Source of the DNA: Halalkalicoccus tibetensis
GTDB lineage: Archaea; Halobacteriota; Halobacteria; Halobacteriales; Halalkalicoccaceae
Direction of reading: 5' to 3'
Assembly (NCBI RefSeq): GCF_037996645.1
Contig: NZ_JBBMXV010000001.1
Coordinates: forward strand, 729,917 to 793,916
DNA: 64,000 nt
A model generated the notes under the pieces. That model saw only the letters and a list, made by a program, of their open reading frames with translations, searched no databases and was not told the origin of the DNA. The translations under genes and the position numbers were made by a program. Of the stretch, positions 48,220-56,643 are shown one piece after another (positions within the stretch are counted from its first letter, which is position 1; every line of letters starts with the position of its first letter).

Positions 48220-48437
48220 TCCCCCTTCCGCCCCCGATCGCCGAGATCGCGGCCGAGCCGCCGTCTGCTCGCCTCGGCCGCCTCCGCGACCCCTGGCCAG
48301 TTGCCGGCGGTATCGAGCGGGTCCCGGTCACCCCGCGTCAACCGTCTGAGCGTATCGGAGAAACTCTCGTCGGGGCGCTTGTGCGCCTTGACCCGCTCGT
48401 AGACGTCCTCCGTGACGGTGATGTTCTTCGACCCCAT
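48216..48437 (-). CDS. vapB: VapB-type antitoxin (second)
   Basis: 73-residue protein: ITVTEDVYERVKAHKRPDESFSDTLRRLTRGD (in part; DNA-binding helix pair) and a basic, Ala/Arg-rich tail to cover VapC. The start codon choice MGSKNITV (48437) is preferred; MYM at 48443 and longer ATG starts up to 48518 exist. TGTACA boxes at 48437-48442 and 48449-48454, just at the start, could be the operator. Four-base overlap with vapC. Confidence 0.82.
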   Translation of the reverse strand: MGSKNITVTEDVYERVKAHKRPDESFSDTLRRLTRGDRDPLDTAGNWPGVAEAAEASRRRLGRDLGDRGRKGE

Positions 48438-48477
48438 GTACATGTAACTGTACACGCAAGCGAACATATAATTATCG
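48437..48477 (-). promoter_or_regulatory. Candidate operator and promoter of second vapBC
   Basis: TGTACA at 48437-48442 and TGTACA at 48449-48454 (each palindromic, 6-base gap) sit at the vapB start; ATATAATTAT at about 48465-48476 is a TATA-like element about 25-30 bases upstream of that start on the minus strand. Paired palindromes at the start suit autoregulation. Confidence 0.5.
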
Positions 48478-48612
48478 TCGGTGGGCCGGTAGTCTCCCGA
48501 ACTACGCTGCCGTGACATCGACAGCGGCGAGCGCTCCCTCTCGACAGGCCTGTTCGGCTGAGTTCCTACTGACGGCCAGTAGTGTTATGTCTCTCCGCGG
48601 ATAGAACGCAGT

Positions 48613-49173
48613 ATGCCGTCGATCACGCGCCGTCGGCTCGTGACCGGCGGGGCGGTCGCCGCGGGGTCGATCCTCGGCCTCGGTTACGCCTATCGAGAAC
48701 GAGTGGAGCTCGCCGTTCTGGGGACGATTCGGGGCTGTCCTGGCCCGGGAGACGCCGAGCTTCCCGGGACGGAACTCGGATACGAGGTCCGTGCCGTCGA
48801 GGGTGAGCCCCTGATCGGGGGCGAGTACGCACCCGACATCGCGCTCCTCACGTCCTCCGACGATGTCGAATCGCTCTCGCTCGACGGGCGCTCGGAACCC
48901 CGGGAGTTCGTCGAGGGAACCGACTTCGAAGGATCGACCCTGATCGCGGTACAGGTGATCGGCTCCGGCCAGTCCGAGGGCGTCCGCTTCGTCGGCGTCG
49001 AGCGGCTCAAGGACGGCACGCTCCGTTCCTACAGCTGCGTCACCCGCCCTTCGGGCCACGACGACGCGTACCCCTACGGCTGGCTTGTCCGGGCCGACAC
49101 CGCCTCCCACTCCGAGGTCGCACGCCACACCCATGGCGGCGGCAACACCGACGTCGACGTCGAGGCCGGGTGA
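48613..49173 (+). CDS. Tat-exported secreted protein, unknown
   Basis: 186 residues. N-terminus MPSITRRRLVTGGAVAAGSILGLGYA is a twin-arginine signal (RRRLVTGG) with a hydrophobic core and no lipobox Cys. The mature part is acidic with Cys at positions about 42 and 143 and the beta-rich segment FVEGTDFEGSTLIAVQVIGSG. It ends with HTHGGGNTDVDVEAG, whose two His could bind metal. No family recognised. Preceded by its own 94-base spacer. Confidence 0.75.
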   Translation: MPSITRRRLVTGGAVAAGSILGLGYAYRERVELAVLGTIRGCPGPGDAELPGTELGYEVRAVEGEPLIGGEYAPDIALLTSSDDVESLSLDGRSEPREFVEGTDFEGSTLIAVQVIGSGQSEGVRFVGVERLKDGTLRSYSCVTRPSGHDDAYPYGWLVRADTASHSEVARHTHGGGNTDVDVEAG

Positions 49174-49174
49174 G

Positions 49175-49627
49175 CTACCCGCCGAACTCGCCCTCGGCGA
49201 CCCGGACGACGACCGTCTCCTCGACGTCGCGCAGGTCGTACTCGGGAACCGCGCCGTCCCGGCGGGTGACGTACATCGGCTCGACCAGCGCACCCCCCTC
49301 GACGCCGTAGATCGCGAGGCGCTCATCGGTCTCCTCGGGCCGGAGGTCGTTATCCCGGACCTGACCGGCCAGCTTCCGCGAGAGCCACTCGGCCTCGCTG
49401 ATCGAGGGCTCCCTGACGAACGCGGCGTCGGCGAAGCGCACCAGATACCAGTTCAGGTCGTTCAGCAGCGAGACGGCGCCGCCGAGGCTCACGGTCTCGA
49501 CGGCGACGGTGTTCTCCCACGGCTCGGAGAGGTCGTGGGTCGCGAGCGCCCGCCGGGCGGTCTCGCGGCTCAGAAGCTCGAAGCGAACGTCCACCTCCGG
49601 TTTGCCGACGATGCAGACGGTCGTCAC
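49175..49627 (-). CDS. Conserved haloarchaeal protein (possibly DUF5804)
   Basis: 150-residue protein starting MTTVCIVGKPEVDVRFELLSRE. Conserved-looking stretches: VAVETVSLGGAVSLLNDLNWYLVRFADAAFVREPSI (in part) and EWLSRKLAGQVRDNDL. This agrees with a haloarchaeal family I recall as DUF5804; the name should be checked. No catalytic residue is apparent. Starts with GTG at 49625-49627; it is separated from thiI by 49 bases on the same strand. Confidence 0.78.
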   Translation of the reverse strand: MTTVCIVGKPEVDVRFELLSRETARRALATHDLSEPWENTVAVETVSLGGAVSLLNDLNWYLVRFADAAFVREPSISEAEWLSRKLAGQVRDNDLRPEETDERLAIYGVEGGALVEPMYVTRRDGAVPEYDLRDVEETVVVRVAEGEFGG

Positions 49628-49675
49628 GCGCGGAGAATGTCGGGGCCGGCGAAAGTCGGTTTCGCTTCCGGCGGC

Positions 49676-50848
49676 CTACGGCTCAACCCGCTCGATCCCC
49701 GCGACCGCCTCCGCGACCAGCGTCCCGAGGTCGGGCTCGTTCCCCTCGACCGCCTCCAGCGAGGCGTTCGTCTCGGGGTAGTCGGGCGCGATCCGGTTGC
49801 AGCCCGCCTCGATGGTCGCGTCCTCGTAGGTGTCGAGCTCGCGGGCGCGGGCGATGATCTCCTGCTTGTCCCACGCCAGCAGCGGGCGGTGGACCGGCAG
49901 GTCGGTGACGCAGTCGGTCACCGCGAGGTTCGCGCTCGTCTGGCTCGACTTCTGGCCGATCGCCTCGCCGGTGACGATCCCTGCTGCCCGCGTCTCCTCC
50001 GCGACCCGTTCGGCGACCCGGAGCATGAACCGCCGAAGGGAGAGCATCCTGGTCGGGCCGACATCGCTCACGAGCCGGTCCGCGGCCGCGCCCGCGGGCG
50101 CGATCCGCAGGTCGCGTGCGTGGTTCGGCGCGTATCCGGCGAGGGTGCGGGCCGATTCGATCGCTCGCGCGACGTGATCGACCCCGCCGTAGGCCTCGAA
50201 GTCGAAGTAGAGGGGGATCACGGGGCTGCCGCGCTTCATGACCTCCCACGCCGCGACGGGCGAGTCGATCCCGCCCGAGAGCAGCGCGACGAGCGGGCGC
50301 TGGCTTCCCAGTGGGAGGCCGCCCGGCCCCGCGCGCTTCTCGACGAAGACGAACGCCTCCTCGGGGCGACACTCGACGTGGAACGTTCGGGCGGGGTCCT
50401 CGAGGTCGACCTCGGGATCGTCGAGGGCGTCCCAGACCGCCCGCCCGCCCTCGCGCTCGATGTCCTTGCTGGTAAAGGGGTGGTCGTCGCGCTCGCCGGC
50501 CCGGCGCGCGTCCACCGCGAACGGCCCCTCGACCTCGCTCCCGGCGGCGGTTTCGGAGAGCGCCTCGCGGATGGACTCCATCGTCGGCTCGGTCGAGATC
50601 GCGGGGCTGGCCGAGACGATCCCGAAGGTGTCGCAGGCGGCGTCGGTGGCGGCCGTCGCGGCGTCGGCGTCGGTGCGGATCCGTGGCCGGGACCACCGCC
50701 AGTCGAGCTCGCAGGTCACGTTCCGGATATCGAGCATCGCCCGGAGGTTCGCTTCGAGGGTCCGCTCCATGTCCCGCTGGACCTTCGTGCTCTTGACGCC
50801 GATATCGCCGTAGCGAACGAGGACGGTGTCGGCTTCGGGCGGGGTCAT
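49676..50848 (-). CDS. thiI: tRNA 4-thiouridine synthetase ThiI
   Basis: 390-residue enzyme that adenylates U8 of tRNA for sulfur transfer; it also feeds thiazole synthesis in some organisms. N-terminal ferredoxin-like/THUMP domain (about 1-165; VLVRYGDIGVKSTKVQR), then the PP-loop LLSGGIDSPVAAWEVMKRG (about 188-206) and the C-terminal AIGQKSSQTSANL. The rhodanese domain with catalytic Cys of E. coli ThiI is absent, as in most archaea, so another sulfur carrier must act. Upstream gene is S-adenosylmethionine synthetase, 42 bases away on the same strand. Confidence 0.95.
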   Translation of the reverse strand: MTPPEADTVLVRYGDIGVKSTKVQRDMERTLEANLRAMLDIRNVTCELDWRWSRPRIRTDADAATAATDAACDTFGIVSASPAISTEPTMESIREALSETAAGSEVEGPFAVDARRAGERDDHPFTSKDIEREGGRAVWDALDDPEVDLEDPARTFHVECRPEEAFVFVEKRAGPGGLPLGSQRPLVALLSGGIDSPVAAWEVMKRGSPVIPLYFDFEAYGGVDHVARAIESARTLAGYAPNHARDLRIAPAGAAADRLVSDVGPTRMLSLRRFMLRVAERVAEETRAAGIVTGEAIGQKSSQTSANLAVTDCVTDLPVHRPLLAWDKQEIIARARELDTYEDATIEAGCNRIAPDYPETNASLEAVEGNEPDLGTLVAEAVAGIERVEP

Positions 50849-50890
50849 GAGCGGGGTAGAGCGAGGAGGGATAAACGGGCTTCGAACGGG

Positions 50891-52096
50891 CTAGAACGTC
50901 GAGAGCTCGCCGTCGATCGTCCGCTGGGTGATCCCCGAGACGTCCGCGAGCTCGCGGTCGACGATCGCGATGACTTCGTCCTCGATGTCGGCCAGTTCGA
51001 CGCCCTCCTCGGCGACGACGTGGGCGTCGGCGACGTGAGGTCGGTCGATCGGCCGGCCGATCTGGCTGAGCAGCCGGACCCGCAGGTCGCGGATCCCGTC
51101 GACCTCGTCGACGACCGAGTGGGCGATCTCGGTCGACAGCAGGTTGTAGATCTTCCCGATGTGGTTGACGGGGTTCTTCCCGCTGGTCGCCTCCATCGAC
51201 ATCGAGCGGTTGGGCGTGATCAGGCCGTTCGCGCGGTTGCCCCGACCCACGGAGCCGTCGTCGCCCTGCTCGGCGGAGGTGCCGGTGGTCGTCAGGTAGA
51301 TCGAGCCCTGCTCGTAGTCGTCGGCGGTGTTAACGTGGACGGAGACGTCCCGATCGGTGTACTCGCGTGCGAGGTCGGCGACGTGCTTGCGGACGCCCAC
51401 GACGGCCTCGTCGTACTCGTCGAGATCGGCGACGTACTCGTCGATCATCGCGGCCGCGACGGTGATGTCGATCCGGTCGCCCTCGCGTTTACCCATGATC
51501 TTCACGTCGGGGCCGACCTCGGGGTTGGTGTCGCTGTACTCGCCGTTGAGGCTTCGCTCGGCCTCGAGCACGATGCGCTCGGTCTCGGTCAGCGGGGCGT
51601 GGCCCACGCCGAAGGAGGTGTCGTTGGCCATCGGGACGGTCGTCCCCTCCTCGCCGAAGACCTCCTGGAGGTCGCCCGAGCCCTCGCCGAGCTTCACGTC
51701 GACGATGACGTCGGTGCCGAACTCGAGTTCGGGGACGTGCTCGGCGAGGTAGTCGCGGGCGGCCTCGAGGGCGATCTTCCCGGTCGGGATCTTCGTCCCC
51801 TGGTACTCCTTTGTCGCGCGCCCGACGATCAGCAGGTAGATCGGGTCGACCATCTCGCCGCCGCCGAAGGCGGGCGCGGCGTTGCCCGCCACTAGCTGGG
51901 TCTCGTCGGTGTTGTAGTGCAGCACCTTGCCGACCCGGTCGATGTACTCACGCGAGAGCGCTCTCGAGACGCTCTCGGCGACGCCGTCACAGATCGAATC
52001 GGGGTGGCCGAGCCCCTTTCGCTCGACGATCTCGACTTCCTGATCCTCGACTGCTCGGCGATCGATCGGCTCGACTCGGATGTTCCGCTCGGTCAT
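50891..52096 (-). CDS. mat: S-adenosylmethionine synthetase, archaeal type
   Basis: 401-residue archaeal MAT: methionine + ATP to SAM. Family segments: [23 protein letters not shown] (in part; about 24-44), [64 protein letters not shown] (in part; about 280-315) and a C-terminal [20 protein letters not shown]. Sequence type differs from bacterial MetK. Upstream of a universal stress gene with its own promoter. Confidence 0.97.
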   Translation of the reverse strand: MTERNIRVEPIDRRAVEDQEVEIVERKGLGHPDSICDGVAESVSRALSREYIDRVGKVLHYNTDETQLVAGNAAPAFGGGEMVDPIYLLIVGRATKEYQGTKIPTGKIALEAARDYLAEHVPELEFGTDVIVDVKLGEGSGDLQEVFGEEGTTVPMANDTSFGVGHAPLTETERIVLEAERSLNGEYSDTNPEVGPDVKIMGKREGDRIDITVAAAMIDEYVADLDEYDEAVVGVRKHVADLAREYTDRDVSVHVNTADDYEQGSIYLTTTGTSAEQGDDGSVGRGNRANGLITPNRSMSMEATSGKNPVNHIGKIYNLLSTEIAHSVVDEVDGIRDLRVRLLSQIGRPIDRPHVADAHVVAEEGVELADIEDEVIAIVDRELADVSGITQRTIDGELSTF

Positions 52097-52203
52097 TGAC
52101 GAGCCTACACGTCCGGGTATGCTATACCTTGCGATAACTACTCGGCTGCGAAATATGCACGCTGTGTATCACACGCCCGTTATCCCGATCGATAGCGACG
52201 GCC

Positions 52204-52632
52204 TCAGGCGGTGAGGACGGTGACGGGCCCGTCGAAGTCGAGGATGAGCGACTGTGCGACATCGCCGAAGATCGCTTTCCCGGCTGGCGATCGGCGCTTG
52301 CCGCTGACGAAGAGGTGCTCACTGCCGAGTTCGTCCGCGAGCTCGATTACCGCGGCCGGTAAGGAGCCGACTTCCTCGCGGATCGTATACGGGACCTCCT
52401 CGCCGAAAGCCGCCTTCGCGCTCGATTCCGCGTTCTCCCGCGCGACCCGCTGCAGCTCGTCGAGGGTCCGGTCGGGCCGCGCCCGGCGCTGGAGGTCGTT
52501 CTGTATCCGTTTCTTGTCGAACGCGAGACAGAGCACGACATCCGTGTCCGTCCCCCGAGCGTACGTCGCGGCGGCTTCGAGGAGCTGGTTGTCGATCGAG
52601 TCGCCGGTCTGAACGACTAGCGCGGTTGCCAT
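52204..52632 (-). CDS. Universal stress protein (UspA family)
   Basis: 142-residue UspA domain protein. Core: ATALVVQTGDSIDNQLLEAAATYARGTDTDVVLCL (in part) and a C-terminal ELADELGSEHLFVSGKRRSPAGKAIFGDVAQSLILDFDGPVTVLTA (in part), with the ATP-binding-like G(K/R)xxxGxxxxGxxxxxxxxxxxPVTV pattern. Likely ATP-binding, stress-induced. It has its own promoter in the AT-rich segment just upstream (52640-52700). Length normal. Confidence 0.88.
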   Translation of the reverse strand: MATALVVQTGDSIDNQLLEAAATYARGTDTDVVLCLAFDKKRIQNDLQRRARPDRTLDELQRVARENAESSAKAAFGEEVPYTIREEVGSLPAAVIELADELGSEHLFVSGKRRSPAGKAIFGDVAQSLILDFDGPVTVLTA

Positions 52633-52787
52633 GGCCGACCTTGTCCGTATACGAACAAAAAACCACCACGAAACGATGGTTGTTTGAAAGATAGTGAAAT
52701 TCTGTCGCTTCGGCGTTTACACGCTTCGAAACCAATCGTAATAGTATGCAACCGTAATCGACTAACGCTACGATTCAGCAGTACTGT
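52633..52787. other. AT-rich promoter spacer between Usp and the transporter remnant
   Basis: 155 bases, much more AT-rich than neighbouring coding DNA, containing runs such as ACAAAAAACC and CGTAATAGTATGC. It probably holds the leftward Usp promoter and the old rightward promoter of the broken transporter. No gene is seen. Confidence 0.5.
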
Positions 52788-53363
52788 ATGAGAATATCCA
52801 ACTCAGCTGCGTGGTCGAGTCGAGGGATCGACTCGGCATTTCTGAAGCACGAGATCGCCTACGGCGTGCCGCTGTACCTCTACCTCCCGCTGCTCCTGGT
52901 CGTGTTCGCGGCGGTGGACACGGGACCTGCCGGACGACGTGGTCGGGGCCGGCCTTTTCGCTCACCGGTTCGGGGATCACCGTCTTCGTCGGGGGAATGG
53001 GCGCCGGTGGGATCCCGTTGAGCGGTGAGCGAGGTCCATGCGAGTGCAACGGGGACCAGTTTCGACCAGATGTTCTCGATCATCGCTCCCGCGATCATCC
53101 TCGGGAACGTGCCGGGGAGCTTCTTCGCTGCGATCGCGAACCGAATCGGGCAGATGCGCCCCTCGCTGAGCGGCGACGGCGTCGTCATGCCCGAATCGAG
53201 CTGGCAGACCGACGATAGCGACGAGGAAACCGGCGTCGCGCTCACCGAAGAGACGATCATCACCGGCCGGATGATCTCGATGGTGATGCTGTTGTTTGGC
53301 CACCTACTCGCGCTTCTGATCGGCCAAGCTGCGATCTCCGTTCGGGGCTCGGTACTCGTCTGA
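52788..53363 (+). pseudogene. Wrecked 2-hydroxycarboxylate transporter paralogue
   Basis: The first part (from 52848) reads HEIAYGVPLYLYLPLLLVVFAAV in frame, as in the intact transporter at 11757. The frame then shifts; another frame gives GITVFVG joined to GGMGAGGIPLSG, so a block of about 110 codons is missing. A further shift continues with SATGTSFDQMFSIIAPAII and MRPSLSGDGVVMPESSWQTD (in part), and then jumps from TEETIITGRMISMVM to LLIGQAAISVRGSVLV, losing about 160 codons. So at least two frameshifts and two large deletions have removed most membrane helices. It is a dead copy of the family, not a short gene. Confidence 0.88.
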
Positions 53364-53398
53364 ACCGCCGGCGAACCGCCCACGCGACGAAACCGTTC

Positions 53399-53941
53399 TC
53401 ACCGCGTCCCTTCGAGCAGGAGTCCGAGATAGGAGGTTCGGATCTCCTCGCTCGGGTCGAGCCCGAGCGACTCGACCGTCCGGGCGACGCCCTCCCGCGC
53501 GGCGTCGACCTCGCCTTCGGGGACCTCCGTCTCGACCTCGACGAACTCGCCCAGCCCGACGACCCCGTCCAGGGTTACGGTGTGTTCCCCCAGCGAGAAC
53601 CGCTCGCGCTCCTTCTCGACGGTTTCGACCGGCACGAACCCCAGCGAATCGAGGATCGAGTCCATGGTGTCCCCGTCGCCTAGCTCCGTCTCGTGCTCCT
53701 CGCGGGTCTTTCCGGTCTCGCCGACCAGCGGCCCCTTGTAGGTGAGCTTCGCCCGACCCTCCCCCTCGCGCTCCTCGCGGCGGACCCGCAGCGCCTCGTC
53801 GGTCTCCGCGAAGTCGCGCGTCGGGGCGTCGTAGTACGTGTCGCGCTGCGTGACGGTCCCGATCCGGTCGGCTCCCCGTCTCGCGAGCGCCTCCCGCACC
53901 GCGCTGTGGTCGGCCCGGACCTTCATCTCGACCTCGTACAT
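53399..53941 (-). CDS. CYTH-domain protein (class IV adenylate cyclase/thiamine triphosphatase-like)
   Basis: 180-residue CYTH fold. It starts with the diagnostic ExExK strand YEVEMKVRA (residues 2-10) and continues with QRDTYYDAP, EALRVRREERE, KLTYKGPLV and EVETEVPEGEVD, the basic-residue tunnel typical of the family, which binds triphosphates and two divalent metals. Archaeal members are mostly uncharacterised and may be triphosphatases or adenylate cyclases. The ATG at 53941 was preferred over 54001, since the earlier segment is not CYTH-like. Confidence 0.88.
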   Translation of the reverse strand: MYEVEMKVRADHSAVREALARRGADRIGTVTQRDTYYDAPTRDFAETDEALRVRREEREGEGRAKLTYKGPLVGETGKTREEHETELGDGDTMDSILDSLGFVPVETVEKERERFSLGEHTVTLDGVVGLGEFVEVETEVPEGEVDAAREGVARTVESLGLDPSEEIRTSYLGLLLEGTR

Positions 53942-54200
53942 GCCCTCCCGTACCGAGCGATGGCTGAAAAACGCCCGCGTTCCGATCGCCCGGTTTCCCA
54001 CCCGCTAACGGCCGGGCTACAGCCCTCGGCTGCGGGGCCGTCGTCGGGCGTTAGCCGTCGGCTAGACCCCACTCCTACCGGCGGCGCTCCTCGCCGGGTG
54101 ACTGTCGTCGGCCCGATCGCTCCCGTCGGACCGTTAGCGACGTACTACCTCGCTGATAGTATCTAGATAAGTAAGTGTCGATGGGTGGTTGGTTCAGGTG
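53942..54200. other. Spacer with an inverted repeat, no gene
   Basis: 259 bases between the CYTH gene and the lipoprotein gene. GCTAACG (about 54004-54010) and CGTTAGC (about 54049-54055) form an inverted repeat that encloses GGGCTACAGCCC-type short stems. Such IR-rich spacers can be remnants of mobile elements, but no transposase or terminal match is visible. The AT-rich end at 54155-54175 (GATAGTATCTAGATAAGTAAG) is a probable promoter for the lipoprotein. Confidence 0.4.
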
Positions 54201-54902
54201 ATGCGCGAGATAAAACGACGACGCATGATCCAGCTGTCCGGCGGTATAGCCCTCACAAGCATGGCCGGCTGCCTCGGCGCCGACGAGGACCCGGACGAGG
54301 ACGAGGAGGAGAACGGCGACGACGCCAACGGCGAGAACGGTGACGACGACCACGACGACGGCACGAAGGACGACGACAAGCCCAAAAGCGGCGACGACGC
54401 CCCGAAGGTCGACGTCGAGACCCCGGACGGGAAGACGGTCACGATCGAGCCCAAGGACAAGCCGACCGTCGTGATGTTCGCCGACATCGAGAGCGAGGAG
54501 TGTAAGGCCTACTCCGAGACGCTGGTCGACCTCCACGGGAAGTACGAGGACCACGCGTACATGGTGACGGTCAACTCCAACCTCGACGTCTCGAAGGAGG
54601 ACGTCAAGGCGTTCCACGAGGAACACGGCGGCGACTGGGAGCACGCGATGGGCGATCTGGACGCCCTCGAGAAGTACGGCATCACGGCCTCGGTGACGAT
54701 CTGCGTCATCGACGAGGACGGCAAGATCGCCTTCCGGTTCGAGGGCGACGTCGACCGGGAGACGGTCGAGAAGGTCCTCGAGGCGTACGCCGAGGGCGAG
54801 ATCGACGAGGAGGCGGTTCGCGAAACCCTCGAAGAGTACGCCGAGGGCGAGGTCGACGAGAAGGCGATCGAGGACGCCATCGAGTCGTACTCGGACCACT
54901 GA
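54201..54902 (+). CDS. Redoxin-like lipoprotein with acidic linker and C-terminal repeats
   Basis: 233-residue exported protein. N-terminus MREIKRRRMIQLSGGIALTSMAGC carries Arg-rich and hydrophobic parts and a lipobox (SMAGC), then an Asp/Glu-rich linker (about 28-73), then a TlpA/redoxin fold (about 75-190: KPTVVMFADIESEECKAYSETLVDLHGKYED in part). Only one Cys lies in the usual redox position (ESEEC), so a CxxC thioredoxin is excluded; a 1-Cys peroxiredoxin or inactive fold is possible. The last 45 residues contain imperfect repeats AYAEGEIDEEAVRETL/EYAEGEVDEKAIEDAI. The ATG at 54201 is preferred. Confidence 0.75.
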   Translation: MREIKRRRMIQLSGGIALTSMAGCLGADEDPDEDEEENGDDANGENGDDDHDDGTKDDDKPKSGDDAPKVDVETPDGKTVTIEPKDKPTVVMFADIESEECKAYSETLVDLHGKYEDHAYMVTVNSNLDVSKEDVKAFHEEHGGDWEHAMGDLDALEKYGITASVTICVIDEDGKIAFRFEGDVDRETVEKVLEAYAEGEIDEEAVRETLEEYAEGEVDEKAIEDAIESYSDH

Positions 54903-54976
54903 AGGCCGTCCATCGACCGTGTCCGCGGCGGGCACGAAACGTTGTTCTTAAGGCGCGAACGCCTGTCGTCTGTGGT

Positions 54977-55972
54977 ATGAGTGACGAAGAAGAGGCAGCC
55001 GCAGCCGATGAACCTGAGACCGAAGCCGACGCCGACGCCGAGGCGGAGGCTCAGACCGACGAGGACGCCGAGGAGGCCGACGGGCTCTCCGATGGCGACT
55101 TCGTCCGCCTCGCGTACACCGCACGCACGGTCGAGGGCGACCAGCTCGTCGACACCACCGATCGAGAGATCGCCGAGGACGAGGGCGTCGACGTCGAGGA
55201 GCAGAACATCGAGCCGCGCGTGATCGCGCTCGGCGCGGGCCACCTCTTCGAGACGGTCGAGGAAGACATCGAGGGCAAGGAGGCCGGCGACACCGGCAGC
55301 GTCGTCGTCCCCGCCGAGGAGGCCTTCGGCGAGTACAACGAGGAGGAGGTCCGCACCATCAGCGCCGAGAAGATCCCCGAGGACGACCGCTATCCCGGCG
55401 CCCACGTCGACATCGAGAACCAGCACGGCCACGTCGAGACCGTCATCGGCGGCCGGGCCCGCGTCGACTTCAACCACCCGCTCGCGGGCGAGGACGTCGA
55501 GTACGAGTACGAGATCGAAGAGGAGGTCGAGGACCGCGTCGACCGCGCGAAGGGGATGCTCGCGATGTTCGTCGACGCCGACCTCGAGATGTGGGTCGAG
55601 ACCGACGAGGTCGAGGAGGAGACCGTCGTCGAGAGCGAGGACGACGAGGATGCGGAGCCCGAGACCGAGACCGAGACCGTCGAGAAGGAGACGCTCTACA
55701 TCGAGGCGACGCCACAGCTGACGATGAACCAGCAGTGGATGTTCCAGAAACAGCAGATCGCCCAGGACCTGATGGACCGCCTCGACCTCGATCGGGTCAT
55801 CATTCAGGAGACCATCGAGGGCGGCGGCGGCATGATGGGCGGTATGGGCGGTATGATGGGCGGCATGGGCGGCGGTGGCGGCGTCGAGGAGGCGCTCGAG
55901 GACGCCGACGTCGACGCCGACGAGATCGTCGAGGAGCTCGAGGGCGACCTGGACATCGACGCCGAGGAGTAG
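54977..55972 (+). CDS. FKBP-type peptidyl-prolyl isomerase (SlyD-like) with Met/Gly-rich segment
   Basis: 331-residue isomerase that speeds proline cis-trans isomerisation. Acidic N-terminal tail (1-35), FKBP domain with VRLAYTARTVEGDQLVDTT and ALGAGHLFETVEEDIEGKEAGDTG (in part), an IF-type insert, HPLAGEDVEYEYEIEEEV, and a C-terminal domain (about 215-331). In it a segment of repeated MMGGMGG (near residues 277-297) interrupts TIEGGGG...GVEEALEDADVDADEIVEELE. The Met-rich run is unusual and may bind metal or substrate. Strong promoter-like AT-rich region upstream (54945-54955). Confidence 0.88.
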   Translation: MSDEEEAAAADEPETEADADAEAEAQTDEDAEEADGLSDGDFVRLAYTARTVEGDQLVDTTDREIAEDEGVDVEEQNIEPRVIALGAGHLFETVEEDIEGKEAGDTGSVVVPAEEAFGEYNEEEVRTISAEKIPEDDRYPGAHVDIENQHGHVETVIGGRARVDFNHPLAGEDVEYEYEIEEEVEDRVDRAKGMLAMFVDADLEMWVETDEVEEETVVESEDDEDAEPETETETVEKETLYIEATPQLTMNQQWMFQKQQIAQDLMDRLDLDRVIIQETIEGGGGMMGGMGGMMGGMGGGGGVEEALEDADVDADEIVEELEGDLDIDAEE

Positions 55973-56599
55973 TCAGGCGATATCGCGGCTCGTGTCGATC
56001 CGCACCCGCTCGGTGAGCTCCAGTTTGATGGTCTCGGGGAGCGCGCGCCCGCCGCGGAACTTCGGGACTGCGAGCCTGTTCTCGACAGATTCGCCGCTCA
56101 CCCGGGTGTCGAGCTCGAAGACCACGTCGGCCATGTGTTCCGTGAGATCGCGCCCGTCCGGCGGGGCGTGCCCGGTGAGACAATGCAATACCGCGATGCT
56201 CCCCGTATCGACCAGCCGCGCCCGCAGGCCGTTGAGGAACCGCCGGTATCGGGCCGAGTTCTGGCACTCCAGGGGGTCGACCGGGTCGAGGATCAGCGTC
56301 GAGCCCTCGGCGAGCGTCTCCGACAATGCGGTGGCCCGATCGAGCGGCGTCTCGTCCATGAGCTCCTCTATTTCGGGCGTGCCGGTCGGAACGACGGTTC
56401 GGTCGAAGGCGTCCCGGACCGCTTCCGCCGAGCGTTCGGTCGTGAGATACAGCGTCCCGCGGGGGGCGGCGAACTCGTACAACAGCAACTCCGACTGACT
56501 CGCCGGCGCGGCCGTGAGCGCGACGACGCTTCCCGCGGGGAGCCCACCCTCGAGCTTCCGATCGAGCACGTCGATCCCCGTCGGTAGGCGCCGACCCAT
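55973..56599 (-). CDS. RecA-superfamily (RadA/KaiC-like) protein
   Basis: 208-residue RecA-fold protein: the start GIDVLDRKLEGGLPAGSVVALTAAPASQSELLLYEF (in part) is the Walker A region, but the usual GxxxxGKT is changed to TAAPASQSE, so the Lys is missing and ATP hydrolysis is doubtful. Later LILDPVDPL (Walker B-like) and STVTEH-type strands follow. Haloarchaea have many such KaiC-like proteins without catalysis, often near signalling genes. Ends at the stop of the convergent FKBP gene, one base apart. Confidence 0.78.
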   Translation of the reverse strand: MGRRLPTGIDVLDRKLEGGLPAGSVVALTAAPASQSELLLYEFAAPRGTLYLTTERSAEAVRDAFDRTVVPTGTPEIEELMDETPLDRATALSETLAEGSTLILDPVDPLECQNSARYRRFLNGLRARLVDTGSIAVLHCLTGHAPPDGRDLTEHMADVVFELDTRVSGESVENRLAVPKFRGGRALPETIKLELTERVRIDTSRDIA

Positions 56600-56643
56600 A
56601 TCACAATATATATGTTTTCAAACAGGAATAAACCTTCGGCCGG

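Noticed and set aside
47824-48437. Second vapBC as part of the same mobile island as the first
   Set aside because: It lies 18 kb from the tRNA-Leu scar with housekeeping genes between, so common origin of the loci is not supported.
49085-51895. A 936-codon open frame antisense to thiI and the SAM synthetase
   Set aside because: Antisense shadow of two well-recognised genes; no motif of its own.
54004-54055. Inverted repeat as an insertion sequence end
   Set aside because: No transposase, no matching second end and no target duplication were found around it.
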